Counted from the stretch's first letter, positions 51,374-61,588 are shown. The stretch: 64,000 nt of DNA from Cellulomonas wangsupingiae (GCF_024508275.1 NZ_CP101989.1:3224001-3288000); one strand, 5' to 3'. Numbers and translations: made by a program. Notes: generated from the letters alone by a model not told the origin.

Positions 51374-52426
51374 ATGCCCGTCCTGCCGACGCCCGACGCG
51401 TCCGCCCGCCCCGACGTCGTCGCGCTCGACGACGTGCTGGGCGCCGACCCGGGCACGTACCGGGTGCTGACCGGTGACCGCCCCACCGGCCCCCTGCACG
51501 TCGGCCACCTGTTCGGGACGCTCGCGACCCGCGTGACCCTGCAGCGCCACGGCGTGGACACGGTGGTGGTGCTGGCCGACTACCAGGTCATCACGGACCG
51601 CGACGACACCGGGGACCTGCCCGGGACGGTCCGTGAGGTGGTGCTCGACTACCTGGCCGCCGGCCTGGACCCCGACGCGACGACCATCTTCACGCACTCC
51701 TCGGTGCCCGCCGTGCACCAGCTCATGCTGCCGTTCCTGTCCCTCGTCTCGGTCGCGGAGCTCGACCGCAACCCCACGGTCAAGGCCGAGCAGGCGGCGT
51801 CGGGGCGCGCGCTGTCCGGCCTGCTGCTGACGTACCCCGTCCACCAGGCGGCCGACGTGCTGTCGGTGCGCGGCACGCTCGTCCCCGTGGGGCGCGACCA
51901 GCTCCCCCACCTGGAGCTGACGCGGACCGTCGCGCGGCGGTTCAACCACCGCTACGGGCACGTCTTCACCGCACCGACGGCCATGCTGTCCGACGCCCCC
52001 CTCGTCCTGGGCACGGACGGCGCGAAGATGTCCAAGAGCCGCGGCAACGCCATCGAGCTGCGCGCCGACGCCGACGCCACCGCCGCCGCCGTGCGCGCCG
52101 CCCGGACGGACGCCGAGCGCACGATCAGCTACGAGCCGGTCCGCCGCCCCGAGGTCGCGAACCTGCTGCTGCTCGGCGCGCTCGCCTCCGGCCGCACTCC
52201 CCAGGACCTCGCCGACGAGATCGGGGGTGCAGGTGCCGCCGCCCTCAAGCGCTACGTGACCGACGCCCTCGTGGCGCACCTCGCGCCGCTGCGCGCACGC
52301 CGTGCCGAGCTCGCACGGGACCCCGACGTCGTGGGGGACGTCCTGGCACGCGGGGCGGCACGGGCGGCCGAGCTGGCCGACGCGACGCTCGCCGTGGTGC
52401 GCCGGGCGATGCGCCAGACGTCCTGA
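51374..52426 (+). CDS. trpS: Tryptophan--tRNA ligase
   Basis: A 350-residue class I aminoacyl-tRNA synthetase charging tRNA-Trp. The HIGH-type motif is [20 protein letters not shown] and the KMSKS loop is [37 protein letters not shown] and [19 protein letters not shown] are conserved TrpRS segments. Length fits bacterial TrpRS. ATG 51374 has GAAGGAG 6 nt upstream; the in-frame GTG/ATG at 51344 lies in the leader. Expression is probably set by Trp-codon attenuation at 51228-51320. It ends 6 bp before the convergent response regulator gene. Confidence 0.95.
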   Translation: MPVLPTPDASARPDVVALDDVLGADPGTYRVLTGDRPTGPLHVGHLFGTLATRVTLQRHGVDTVVVLADYQVITDRDDTGDLPGTVREVVLDYLAAGLDPDATTIFTHSSVPAVHQLMLPFLSLVSVAELDRNPTVKAEQAASGRALSGLLLTYPVHQAADVLSVRGTLVPVGRDQLPHLELTRTVARRFNHRYGHVFTAPTAMLSDAPLVLGTDGAKMSKSRGNAIELRADADATAAAVRAARTDAERTISYEPVRRPEVANLLLLGALASGRTPQDLADEIGGAGAAALKRYVTDALVAHLAPLRARRAELARDPDVVGDVLARGAARAAELADATLAVVRRAMRQTS

Positions 52427-52432
52427 CGGTCC

Positions 52433-53077
52433 TCAGCCCTCGCGCAGCCAGGCGAGGACGGCCCGCACGCGCCGGTGGTCGTCGGAGTCGACGGGCAGGT
52501 CGAGCTTGGTGAAGATGCTGTTGATGTGCTTGGCGACGGCCTTCTCGGTGACGCCGAGGGCGCCGGCGACGGCCACGTTCGACCGGCCCTCGGCCATGAG
52601 GCCCAGCACCTCGCGCTCGCGCGCCGTGAGGCGCGTCAGGGGTGACTCGCGCCGGCGGGCGATGATCGCGCGGACCACCTCGGGGTCGAGGACCGTGCCG
52701 CCCGCGGCGACGCGGTGCAGCGAGTCGACGAAGTCCGACGGGTCGGCGACGCGGTCCTTCAGCAGGTACCCGATGGCGCCCTCACCGCTCGCGAGCAGCT
52801 CGCGCGCGTAGAGCTGCTCGACGTACTGGCTGAGCACGAGCACCGGGAAGCCGGGGCGGCGCGCCCGCACCGCGACGGCGGCGCGCAGGCCCTCGTCGGT
52901 GTGCCCGGGAGGCAGCCGCACGTCGACCACGGCCGCGTCGACGCCCGGGTCGGCCAGCGCCGCCTCGAGCCCCGGAGCGTCCTCGACCGCGGCGACCACC
53001 TCGTGGCCGTACGCCGTCAGCAGCCGGATCAGGCCGTCCCGGAGGAGGGCGAGGTCCTCGGCGACGACCAGACGCAC
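52433..53077 (-). CDS. NarL/LuxR-family response regulator
   Basis: A 214-residue two-component regulator. The receiver domain has the acidic pair in VVAEDLALLRDGLIRLL, the phospho-acceptor Asp in DAAVVDVRLPPGHTDEGLRA and Lys in GYLLKDRVAD. The C-terminal HTH is of LuxR type: LTRLTAREREVLGLMAEGRS then NVAVAGALGVTEKAVAKHIN. The start GTG 53077 has GGAGG 5 nt upstream and lies 49 bp inside the 3' end of the kinase gene. It should be phosphorylated by that kinase and may bind the palindrome at 54364-54387. Confidence 0.92.
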   Translation of the reverse strand: MRLVVAEDLALLRDGLIRLLTAYGHEVVAAVEDAPGLEAALADPGVDAAVVDVRLPPGHTDEGLRAAVAVRARRPGFPVLVLSQYVEQLYARELLASGEGAIGYLLKDRVADPSDFVDSLHRVAAGGTVLDPEVVRAIIARRRESPLTRLTAREREVLGLMAEGRSNVAVAGALGVTEKAVAKHINSIFTKLDLPVDSDDHRRVRAVLAWLREG

Positions 53078-54333
53078 GGCACCTCCACGGTGATGACGGT
53101 AGGACCGCCCGGCGGGCTGTCGACGCCCATCGTGCCGTCGAACGCCGCCAGCCGTGCCGCGACGCCCCGCAGGCCCGACCCGGAACCCGGGTCGGCACCT
53201 CCCACACCCTCGTCGCCCACCACGACCCGCAGCGTGTCGCCGGTCGCCCCGAGCTCGACCCACGCCCGGGCGGCGGACGCGTGCCGGACGACGTTGGTCA
53301 GCAGCTCGGCGACCACGAAGTACACCGCGGACTCGATCGGCGCCGACGGCCGCGTGGGCAGCCGGTCGACCAGCGTCACCCGCAGGGGCAGGTCGAGGAC
53401 CAGCGCCTCGACGGCTCCGACGAGGCCGCGGTCGGCGAGGACCGGCGGGTGGATGCCACGCACCACACCGCGCAGGTCCGCCAGCGCCGCGACGTGCGTG
53501 CGGCGGGCCTGGGCGAGCAGTGTCCGGGCGGCGGCCGGGTCGCTGTCCAGCAGGTCGGCGAGGAGGCCGAGGTCGATGCCCAGCGCGACGAGCCGCGCCT
53601 GCACGCCGTCGTGCAGGTCCCGCTCGATCCGTCGCAGCTCCGCCGCCGCGTGGTCGACGGTCTGCGAGCGCGACTCCGCGAGGTCGTGGACGCGCTGCTC
53701 GAGCACCGCGTGCCGGCCCGGGCGCAGCAGCGCCGCGTCGGCACGCGCCCGCAGCCGCCCGTCGCCGACCCTCCACCACAGCGCGCCGAGCAGCACCGCG
53801 CCCGCCGCCAGCGCGAGCACGCCCGCCGCGGGCGTGCCGACGGTCAGGGGCAGCACGATCGCGAGGACCACCGCCGCCAGGGCGCCGGGAAGCAGCAGGA
53901 AGGTGACGGCCGACAGCAGGACGCCACCCGTGACGGCGAACGCGAGCCAGCCCAGCAGGCGCCACGCCTCCGGGTCCTGCAGCCAGCGCCAGCCGTCCCG
54001 GAAGGGCGCGAGGCCGAGGCGCGCGAGGTCCTCGGACGACGGCGCGGTCAGTGCCGCGGTGTCCCCGAGCGTCCACCACGGCGGGCCGGCGTCGGGGCCG
54101 CGGTCGAGCTCGAGGAGCGGGACCGGACGGGCGAGGGCGCCCTCCGCCAGGTGCCGGTGCGCGCGCGCCACGCCCCGGACCGCGGGGAGCACCGCCCCGA
54201 GCAGACCGATCCCGACGCCCACGAGGCTGAGGACCAGCCCGAGCAGCACCACCAGCGCGAGCAGCGCGCACGGCACCGCGAGCAGCACGAGGACGGCGGA
54301 CCTCCCGGTCCCGGCCCAGCGACGGCGTGTCAT
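53029..54333 (-). CDS. Sensor histidine kinase (HisKA_3 type)
   Basis: A 434-residue membrane kinase. An N-terminal membrane domain (helices at about 10-50 and 130-200, including LLALVVLLGLVLSLVGVGIG and AAVVLAIVLPLTVGTPAAG) is followed by the dimerisation helix with the phospho-acceptor His in RRIERDLHDGVQARLVALGI and an ATPase domain with AELLTNVVRHASA and the G-box GLRGVAARLAAFDGTMGV. Such kinases partner NarL-type regulators. No extracytoplasmic sensing domain is obvious, so the signal is likely sensed in the membrane. ATG 54333. It overlaps the regulator gene by 49 bp. Confidence 0.9.
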   Translation of the reverse strand: MTRRRWAGTGRSAVLVLLAVPCALLALVVLLGLVLSLVGVGIGLLGAVLPAVRGVARAHRHLAEGALARPVPLLELDRGPDAGPPWWTLGDTAALTAPSSEDLARLGLAPFRDGWRWLQDPEAWRLLGWLAFAVTGGVLLSAVTFLLLPGALAAVVLAIVLPLTVGTPAAGVLALAAGAVLLGALWWRVGDGRLRARADAALLRPGRHAVLEQRVHDLAESRSQTVDHAAAELRRIERDLHDGVQARLVALGIDLGLLADLLDSDPAAARTLLAQARRTHVAALADLRGVVRGIHPPVLADRGLVGAVEALVLDLPLRVTLVDRLPTRPSAPIESAVYFVVAELLTNVVRHASAARAWVELGATGDTLRVVVGDEGVGGADPGSGSGLRGVAARLAAFDGTMGVDSPPGGPTVITVEVPCVWSSPRTSPSSGTA

Positions 54334-54363
54334 GCGCCCATGGTGGCCGGGACGGGGCCGCAC

Positions 54364-54387
54364 GTCGGTGGTGCCAGCACCACCGAC
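54364..54387. promoter_or_regulatory. 24-bp palindrome in the kinase/MMPL divergent promoter
   Basis: GTCGGTGGTGC-CA-GCACCACCGAC, a perfect inverted repeat with 11-bp arms and a 2-bp centre, 31 bp from the kinase start and 84 bp from the MMPL start. It is a plausible operator for the response regulator. Confidence 0.6.
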
Positions 54388-54470
54388 CGGGCGGGTCCTG
54401 GCGCTCCTGACCGGGGCACCGCCCCGGGACGACGGTGGACCGCATCGTCCCGCCGACCTCGGAGGTCACC

Positions 54471-56666
54471 GTGAGCGCCGCACCACCCCGCACCCGGTCC
54501 GTGTCCCAGATCCCGCTGCGCGCCGCCCGCTGGAGCGCCACCCACCCCTGGTGGGCGATCGGGGGGTGGGTGGTGTTCGTCGTCGTGTGCACGTCGCTGA
54601 CCGTGCTGGTCCCGACGCAGGCGATGGACGACGACGACTACCGCGTCGGCGAGTCGGGCCGGGCGGAGGCGTGGATCGAGGAGGCCCGCCTGACGGAGGC
54701 GGACCACGAGCTGGTGCTCGTCACGGCCGCGGGCGGTGGCGACCTGGACCCGGGCGACGCGGACGCCGTCGCGCAGGACCTGGGCGACGCACTCGCGGGC
54801 CAGGAGCACGTGGCGGGGGTCGGCGACGCGGTCCTGGCACCGGACGGGGCTGCGGCGATGGTCGCGATCGAGCTGGCCGTCGATGCCGACGACGTGTCCG
54901 GCATCCAGGGTGTCGTCGACGACGTCGCCGCCGACCACCCCGGGCTGGTGCTGGCCCAGGCCGGCGACGCGTCGGTCGACGCGGCGATCGACGAGCGCGT
55001 CGCGCAGGACCTGGCCGGGGCCGAGGCGGTCGCCCTCCCGGTGACGGTCGTGCTGATGGTGCTGGCCTTCGGTGCGTTGATCGCGGCCGGCATCCCCGTG
55101 CTGCTCGCCGCCACCAGCGTCCTGGCGACGCTCGGCATCGCGGCCGCGCTGTCCCACGTCGTCCCGGCCGAGCCGACGGTGACGAGCATGATCGCGCTGA
55201 TCGGCATGGCCGTCGGCGTCGACTACACCCTCTTCTACCTCAAGCGGGAGCGCGAGGAACGCGCCCGTGGCCGCACGACCGTCGACGCGGTCGAGATCGC
55301 GGCCGCGACCTCCGGCCACTCGATCGTCGTGTCCGGCGTGGCCGTGGTCGTGTCCCTCGCGGCGCTCTACCTGCTGCAGCTCGCGATGTTCGACTCCCTC
55401 GCGACGGGCGCGATCGTCGTCGTCGCCGTCGCCGTCGTCGGCTCGATCACCGTGCTGCCCGCGCTGCTCGTGACGCTGGGTCGCTGGGTGGACCGCCCGC
55501 GGGTGCCGCTGCTGTGGCGGATCGGCCGCCGGGTCGGGCCGGGTGGCGTCAGCCGCCGCGTGCTCGGGCCCGTCACGCGTCGTCCCGTCGTCGCCGTCGT
55601 GGCCGCGGGCCTGGTGTGCGGCGTCGTCGCGGCGCCCGCGCTGGGCCTGCGGCTGCACGGCGCCAACCTCGACACCCTCCCGCAGGACCTGGCCGAGGTG
55701 CGCACGCTGCAGCAGGTGGCCGCGACCTTCCCGTCCGACGGCTCGACGCTCGACGTGGTCGTGCGCGGTGCGGCCGACGCGCAGGACGAGGTCGCCGCGG
55801 CGCTCGACGGCCTCGCACGGGACGCCCTGGCCTCCGGCCGGTTCCAGGACCCGGGGGCCCCGGCACGTGCGGTCGCGGCCGACGGACGCACGCACGTCCT
55901 GACCCTCGCCGTCCCGCTGGCCGAGTCCGACCCCGCGCTCGACGACGTCGTGCGCGACCTGCGCGCCGACCTGGTGCCCGCGGCGCTCGACGGCCTCGAC
56001 GTCGAGACCGCCGTCGGCGGGGGGCCCGCCTACCAGCTCGACTACACCCAGCGGCAGTCCGAGCGGATGCCGTTCGTCATCGGGGCGGTGCTGCTGCTCA
56101 CCCTGGTGATGATGGCCGCGTCGTTCCGCAGCCTCCCGGTCGCGCTGATCTCGACGGGGCTGAACCTGCTGTCGGTGGGCGTCGCGTTCGGCGTGCTGCG
56201 GATGGTCTTCCAGGAGGGCTGGCTCGCCGGTCCGCTCGGGTTCACGAGCCCCGGGTTCGTCATCGACTGGATCCCGCTGTTCGTGATGGTCGTCCTCGTC
56301 GGGCTGTCGATGGACTACCACGTCTTCGTGCTGAGCCGCGTGCGCGAGCGCGTCCAGCGGGGCGTGGAGCCGCGCACCGCCGTCCGCGAGGGCATCGCGG
56401 ACTCCGCGGGCGTCGTGACCAGCGCCGCCGCCGTGATGGTGTCGGTGTTCGCGATCTTCGCGACGCTGAGCATGCTCGAGCTGAAGATGATGGGCGTCGT
56501 GCTGGCCGTGGCGATCCTCGTGGACGCCACGCTCGTCCGGCTGGTGCTGCTGCCGGGGATCCTCACGCTGCTCGGCGGGCGCGTCTGGCCGCGGGCGGCA
56601 CGGCGTGGGACCCCGGCCGTGCAGGACGCCACCGGACCGGCCGTGCCGGCGCCCGCCCTGACCTGA
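54471..56666 (+). CDS. MMPL family RND-type exporter
   Basis: A 731-residue exporter with the MMPL layout: helix 1 (WWAIGGWVVFVVVCTSLTVL), an extracytoplasmic domain of about 120 residues, five helices, a second extracytoplasmic domain and five more helices. The proton-relay type motif GMAVGVDYTLFYLKREREE occurs in the first half and GLSMDYHVFVLSRVRERV in the second. MMPL proteins export lipids or drugs using the proton gradient. GTG 54471 has GGAGG at 5 nt, better than GTG 54435. It is divergent from the kinase gene across a palindromic operator, so it may be the system's target. Confidence 0.92.
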   Translation: MSAAPPRTRSVSQIPLRAARWSATHPWWAIGGWVVFVVVCTSLTVLVPTQAMDDDDYRVGESGRAEAWIEEARLTEADHELVLVTAAGGGDLDPGDADAVAQDLGDALAGQEHVAGVGDAVLAPDGAAAMVAIELAVDADDVSGIQGVVDDVAADHPGLVLAQAGDASVDAAIDERVAQDLAGAEAVALPVTVVLMVLAFGALIAAGIPVLLAATSVLATLGIAAALSHVVPAEPTVTSMIALIGMAVGVDYTLFYLKREREERARGRTTVDAVEIAAATSGHSIVVSGVAVVVSLAALYLLQLAMFDSLATGAIVVVAVAVVGSITVLPALLVTLGRWVDRPRVPLLWRIGRRVGPGGVSRRVLGPVTRRPVVAVVAAGLVCGVVAAPALGLRLHGANLDTLPQDLAEVRTLQQVAATFPSDGSTLDVVVRGAADAQDEVAAALDGLARDALASGRFQDPGAPARAVAADGRTHVLTLAVPLAESDPALDDVVRDLRADLVPAALDGLDVETAVGGGPAYQLDYTQRQSERMPFVIGAVLLLTLVMMAASFRSLPVALISTGLNLLSVGVAFGVLRMVFQEGWLAGPLGFTSPGFVIDWIPLFVMVVLVGLSMDYHVFVLSRVRERVQRGVEPRTAVREGIADSAGVVTSAAAVMVSVFAIFATLSMLELKMMGVVLAVAILVDATLVRLVLLPGILTLLGGRVWPRAARRGTPAVQDATGPAVPAPALT

Positions 56667-56687
56667 CGCGGCCGCCACCCCACCCGG

Positions 56688-56746
56688 ACGCGAGAGAGCG
56701 ATCCAGCACCGCGCCGTGACCGGCGTGCTGGATCGCTCTCTCGCGT
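56688..56746. terminator. Perfect inverted repeat between MMPL and gdhA genes
   Basis: Two 22-bp arms (56688-56709 and 56725-56746) match perfectly around a 15-nt loop; each arm contains GAGAGAGCGATCCAG. It can serve as a bidirectional terminator and belongs to the same repeat family as 41361-41412. Confidence 0.7.
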
Positions 56747-56760
56747 GCCGGAAGGAGGGC

Positions 56761-58116
<1,356 letters not shown>

Positions 58117-58130
58117 TCAGCGAGGACGGG

Positions 58131-58138
58131 AATCGTTT
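58131..58138. promoter_or_regulatory. LacI-type operator core upstream of gdhA
   Basis: AATCGTTT fits the AANCGNTT core of LacI-family operators and is AT-rich in a GC-rich region. Similar cores lie upstream of both cellulase genes. Confidence 0.3.
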
Positions 58139-58216
58139 CAAGCGTAGGTCGGCTCGCTGTGAGGGATGCCGGGACGTCCGACCCGTGGGCACGCGCTCAC
58201 GGCGCCGTCGTCGACC

Positions 58217-58263
58217 GACGAGGCCGCGGACGCTCCCCTCGTCGGGGCGCCCGCGGCCTCGTC
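58217..58263 (-). terminator. Terminator of cellulase gene A
   Basis: A perfect 13-bp stem (58217-58229 with 58251-58263), loop 21 nt, about 80 bp past the stop codon. The same arm sequence (GACGAGGCCGCGG) is used after cellulase gene B. Confidence 0.65.
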
Positions 58264-58341
58264 CTCCGGTGCACGGGGGCCTCGTCGGCGCCGGCCCGTC
58301 CCACCGGTGGGTGGCGCACCGTCACCGGCGCGCCACCCGTG

Positions 58342-59742
58342 TCACCACTTCGCGTTGCGCGCCAGCTCCAGGGCGATCTCCTGCCACCACGCGCCGGCCG
58401 ACGGGCCGCCGTTGCACGCGCCGTCCGACTCGCCCGGCAGCTTGATCCACAGCAGCGCGTCGAGCCCGCTGCCGTCGTTCACCTTGGTAGGACGCTCGCC
58501 GAGCGCACGCCCGCGCGGGTTGCACCACTCGGACCCGGCGGGGCCGTTGCCGTTGCGGGAGGTGTCGATGACGAACGTCTTGCCACCGGTCAGGCGCGAG
58601 ATCTCCTGGCCGTAGGCCTTGGCCTCCGCGGTCGTGCGGTAGTTGGAGACGTTGAGCGAGAAGCCGACGGCGTCGGTGAACCCGATCCGGTTGAGGCGGT
58701 TGGCCGCCTCGCTCGTCGACAGCCACGCGGAGTGCCCGGCGTCGATGTAGACGCGCGCGCCCTTGGCGGTCAGCGACTTCGCCGCGTACTGCAGGAAGCC
58801 CACGCGGTCGCCCTGACCGGAGCAGTCACCGAGCTGGGCGAGCGCGTCGGGCTCCAGGATGACCCACGGGTTGCCCTGGATGCCCTGCGCGACGGTGTCG
58901 ATCCACTGGGCGTACTCGGACTCCCCGACGCCACCGCCGGAGTGCGAGCCGCAGTCACGCCCGGGGATGGCGTACACCACGAGGACGGCGGTCGTGCCCG
59001 CGGACCGGGCCGCGCCCGTGATGTCCCGCACCTCCTGCTGGGCGTGCTGCGCGTCGTTCCAGTTGCCGACCCAGTAGGCCTGCGGCGTCAGCGCGATCTT
59101 CGCCAGCAGCGTCTTGTCGGTCCCGCTGGCTGCCTGCCACGCGGCGTACGACTGGTTCGTGGTGTCGACGTGGAAGTCGCCGGTCACCGGCGGGGGCGTC
59201 GGGCTGACGCTCGGGGTCGGGCTGACCGACGGCGACGGGCTGACGCTCGGGCTCGGGCTGACGGACGGGGACGCCGACGGGGTCGGGCTCGACGTAGGGC
59301 CCACGACGCCACCGGTGCACGTCGTGCCGTTCAACGTGAACGACGTCGGCACACCGTTGCTGCCGCTCCACGACCCGTTGAACCCGACCTGCACCTTCGC
59401 GTTCGTCCCCAACGAGCCGTTCCACGGCACGTTCGTCACCGCCACCTGCGCACCGGACGACGACACCGTCCCGTTCCACAGCTGCTGGATCGACTGACCG
59501 CTGGGGAACGCCCAGCGCAGGTCCCAGGACGACAACGGGTCACCCAGGTTCGTCACGGTCACGGTGGCACCGAAGCCACCAGGCCACTGGCTGGTCACGG
59601 CGTAGTCGACGCGGCAGCCCGGGGCAGCCTGCGCCGCGGTGGACGTCAGCGCCGTGACACCGGCGGCCACGACCGCGCCGGCAGCCAGGGCCGCGAGCAC
59701 CTTGCGCCCGGTGGCGAACGCCACCTTCGTGCGGGGGGACAT
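58342..59742 (-). CDS. Secreted GH6 endoglucanase with CBM2 (CenA-like), copy A
   Basis: A 466-residue cellulase. Signal peptide 1-40 (AALAAGAVVAAGVTALTSTA, then AQA cleavage); CBM2 at 41-145 (CRVDYAVTSQWPGGFGATVT, GGTTC-type closing Cys) that binds cellulose; a Ser/Pro/Thr-Val linker of about 40 residues with SPS repeats; GH6 catalytic domain with catalytic aspartates in YAIPGRDCGSHSGGG, VILEPDALAQLGDC and RVYIDAGHSAWL and in NDGSGLDALLWIKLPGE. It closely follows C. fimi CenA throughout, so it should be an inverting endo-beta-1,4-glucanase. Copy B lies directly upstream. A strong ribosome site (GAGGAGAGTCC) precedes the ATG. Confidence 0.95.
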   Translation of the reverse strand: MSPRTKVAFATGRKVLAALAAGAVVAAGVTALTSTAAQAAPGCRVDYAVTSQWPGGFGATVTVTNLGDPLSSWDLRWAFPSGQSIQQLWNGTVSSSGAQVAVTNVPWNGSLGTNAKVQVGFNGSWSGSNGVPTSFTLNGTTCTGGVVGPTSSPTPSASPSVSPSPSVSPSPSVSPTPSVSPTPPPVTGDFHVDTTNQSYAAWQAASGTDKTLLAKIALTPQAYWVGNWNDAQHAQQEVRDITGAARSAGTTAVLVVYAIPGRDCGSHSGGGVGESEYAQWIDTVAQGIQGNPWVILEPDALAQLGDCSGQGDRVGFLQYAAKSLTAKGARVYIDAGHSAWLSTSEAANRLNRIGFTDAVGFSLNVSNYRTTAEAKAYGQEISRLTGGKTFVIDTSRNGNGPAGSEWCNPRGRALGERPTKVNDGSGLDALLWIKLPGESDGACNGGPSAGAWWQEIALELARNAKW

Positions 59743-59841
59743 GGACTCTCCTCGGGTCGGGTCGGCCAGGGCGCACCGGCCGACGGACGCCGACCCGCAC
59801 CCCCCAGGGACGCGCCGTCACCGACGCCGTCCCCGGACGAC
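59315..59841. repeat. Near-identical 5' block, copy A
   Basis: This 527-bp block, covering the upstream region, signal peptide and CBM2 of cellulase A, matches 61010-61535 with a single 1-base length difference in a C-tract (59801-59806) by my reading. Confidence 0.85.
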
Positions 59842-59894
59842 CTCCTGATCACACCCGACCGCCACAGGCGGTGGCGAGCGGTCAGCGACCGCCT

Positions 59895-59902
59895 AATCGA
59901 TT
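59895..59902. promoter_or_regulatory. LacI-type operator core upstream of cellulase A
   Basis: AATCGATT, a perfect 8-bp palindrome fitting AANCGNTT, 153 bp upstream of the start of copy A. It lies just outside the near-identical block. Confidence 0.35.
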
Positions 59903-59919
59903 CGCGCCGTCCGGGACGC

Positions 59920-59966
59920 GACGAGGCCGCGGACACTCCCCCGTCCGGGGCGTCCGCGGCCTCGTC
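59920..59966 (-). terminator. Terminator of cellulase gene B
   Basis: A perfect 15-bp stem (59920-59934 with 59952-59966), loop 17 nt, about 86 bp past the stop of copy B and upstream of copy A. Confidence 0.65.
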
Positions 59967-60051
59967 CCCGGTGCCTCACGGCGCATCGGCGCGCCGCCCG
60001 GCACCGGCGGGTGGACGCGCCGTCACCGACGCGCCACCGACCGGGTGCGTG

Positions 60052-61437
60052 TCACCACTTCGCGTTGCGCGCGAGCTCCAGTGCCATCGCCTGCCACCAG
60101 GCACCGGCGGTCGGGCCGCCGTTGCAGGTCCCGTCCGACTCGCCGGGCCGCTTGACCCACAGCAGCGCGTCGAGCCCGCTGCCGTCGTTCACCTTGGTGG
60201 GACGCTCGCCGAGTGCACGTCCGCTCGGGTTGCACCACTCGCTGCCGGTCGCACCGTTGCCGTTGCGGGAGGTGTCGATGACGAACGTCTTGCCACCGGT
60301 CAGCCGCGAGATCTCCTGGCCGTAGGCCTTGGCCTCCGCGGTCGTGCGGTAGTTGGAGACGTTGAGCGAGAAGCCGACGGCGTCGGTGAACCCGATCCGG
60401 TTGAGGCGGTTGGCCGCCTCGGAGGCCGAGAGCCACGCCGAGTTGCCGGCGTCGATGTAGACGCGCGCGCCCTTGGCGGTCAGCGACTTCGCCGCGTACT
60501 GCAGGAAGCCCACGCGGTCACCCTGGCCCTGGCAGTCGCCGAGCTGCGCGAGCGCGTCGGGCTCGAGGATCACCCACGGGTTGCCCTGGATGCCCGCCGC
60601 CACCGTGTCGATCCAGCGCGCGTACTCCGACGTCGAGACGCCACCGCCCGAATACGAGCCGCAGTCGCGGCCCGGGATCGCGTAGACCACGATCTGCGCC
60701 GTCTTGCCGGCGGCGCGGGCGCGGCCGGTGTAGTCGCGGACCTGCTCCTGGGTGACGGACGCCGTGGCCCAGTCACCGATCCACAGGGCCTGCGGCGTCA
60801 GCGCGATCTTCTCGAGCAGCGCCTTGTCCGTGCCGCTCGCCGCCTGCCACGCGGCGTACGCGGCCGTCTGGGGGTCGACGTAGAAGTCGCCGCTGGTCAC
60901 CGGCGTGGGCGACGGGACGATGGTGGGGATCGGGCTCGGGCTGGTGCTCGGCCGGGGGCTCGCGCTGACGGACGGGGTGGGGCTGGACGTGGGGCCGGCG
61001 ACGGAGCCCGTGCACGTCGTGCCGTTCAACGTGAACGACGTCGGCACACCGTTGCTGCCGCTCCACGACCCGTTGAACCCGACCTGCACCTTCGCGTTCG
61101 TCCCCAACGAGCCGTTCCACGGCACGTTCGTCACCGCCACCTGCGCACCGGACGACGACACCGTCCCGTTCCACAGCTGCTGGATCGACTGACCGCTGGG
61201 GAACGCCCAGCGCAGGTCCCAGGACGACAACGGGTCACCCAGGTTCGTCACGGTCACGGTGGCACCGAAGCCACCAGGCCACTGGCTGGTCACGGCGTAG
61301 TCGACGCGGCAGCCCGGGGCAGCCTGCGCCGCGGTGGACGTCAGCGCCGTGACACCGGCGGCCACGACCGCGCCGGCAGCCAGGGCCGCGAGCACCTTGC
61401 GCCCGGTGGCGAACGCCACCTTCGTGCGGGGGGACAT
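60052..61437 (-). CDS. Secreted GH6 endoglucanase with CBM2 (CenA-like), copy B
   Basis: A 461-residue paralogue of copy A in tandem. Signal peptide and CBM2 (residues 1-143) are the same as in A; the linker (SVSASPRPSTSPSPIPTIVP) and first part of the catalytic domain differ (YVDPQTAAYAAWQAASGTDK; LWIGDWATASVTQEQVRDYT). All GH6 aspartates are kept: YAIPGRDCGSYSGGG, VILEPDALAQLGDCQGQGD, RVYIDAGNSAWL, GLDALLWVKRPGE. The change of His to Ser/Tyr-type residues near the active site (CGSY, DAGN versus CGSH, DAGH in A and CenA) may alter specificity. It has its own terminator and upstream region, so it is probably transcribed separately. Confidence 0.95.
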   Translation of the reverse strand: MSPRTKVAFATGRKVLAALAAGAVVAAGVTALTSTAAQAAPGCRVDYAVTSQWPGGFGATVTVTNLGDPLSSWDLRWAFPSGQSIQQLWNGTVSSSGAQVAVTNVPWNGSLGTNAKVQVGFNGSWSGSNGVPTSFTLNGTTCTGSVAGPTSSPTPSVSASPRPSTSPSPIPTIVPSPTPVTSGDFYVDPQTAAYAAWQAASGTDKALLEKIALTPQALWIGDWATASVTQEQVRDYTGRARAAGKTAQIVVYAIPGRDCGSYSGGGVSTSEYARWIDTVAAGIQGNPWVILEPDALAQLGDCQGQGDRVGFLQYAAKSLTAKGARVYIDAGNSAWLSASEAANRLNRIGFTDAVGFSLNVSNYRTTAEAKAYGQEISRLTGGKTFVIDTSRNGNGATGSEWCNPSGRALGERPTKVNDGSGLDALLWVKRPGESDGTCNGGPTAGAWWQAMALELARNAKW

Positions 61438-61535
61438 GGACTCTCCTCGGGTCGGGTCGGCCAGGGCGCACCGGCCGACGGACGCCGACCCGCACCCCCA
61501 GGGACGCGCCGTCACCGACGCCGTCCCCGGACGAC
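61010..61535. repeat. Near-identical 5' block, copy B
   Basis: Counterpart of 59315-59841: signal peptide, CBM2 and about 100 bp upstream of the start. The match ends sharply at both sides, in the linker and in the upstream region. Confidence 0.85.
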
Positions 61536-61588
61536 TGGCTGATCACACCCGAGTCCGAGCGGCCGTGGCGAGCGGACGGCGGCCCCTA

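Noticed and set aside
59160..59290. SPS/SPT repeats in the cellulase linker as a CRISPR-like or satellite repeat
   Set aside because: They are coding repeats of a Ser/Pro/Thr linker between CBM2 and GH6 domains, irregular at DNA level.
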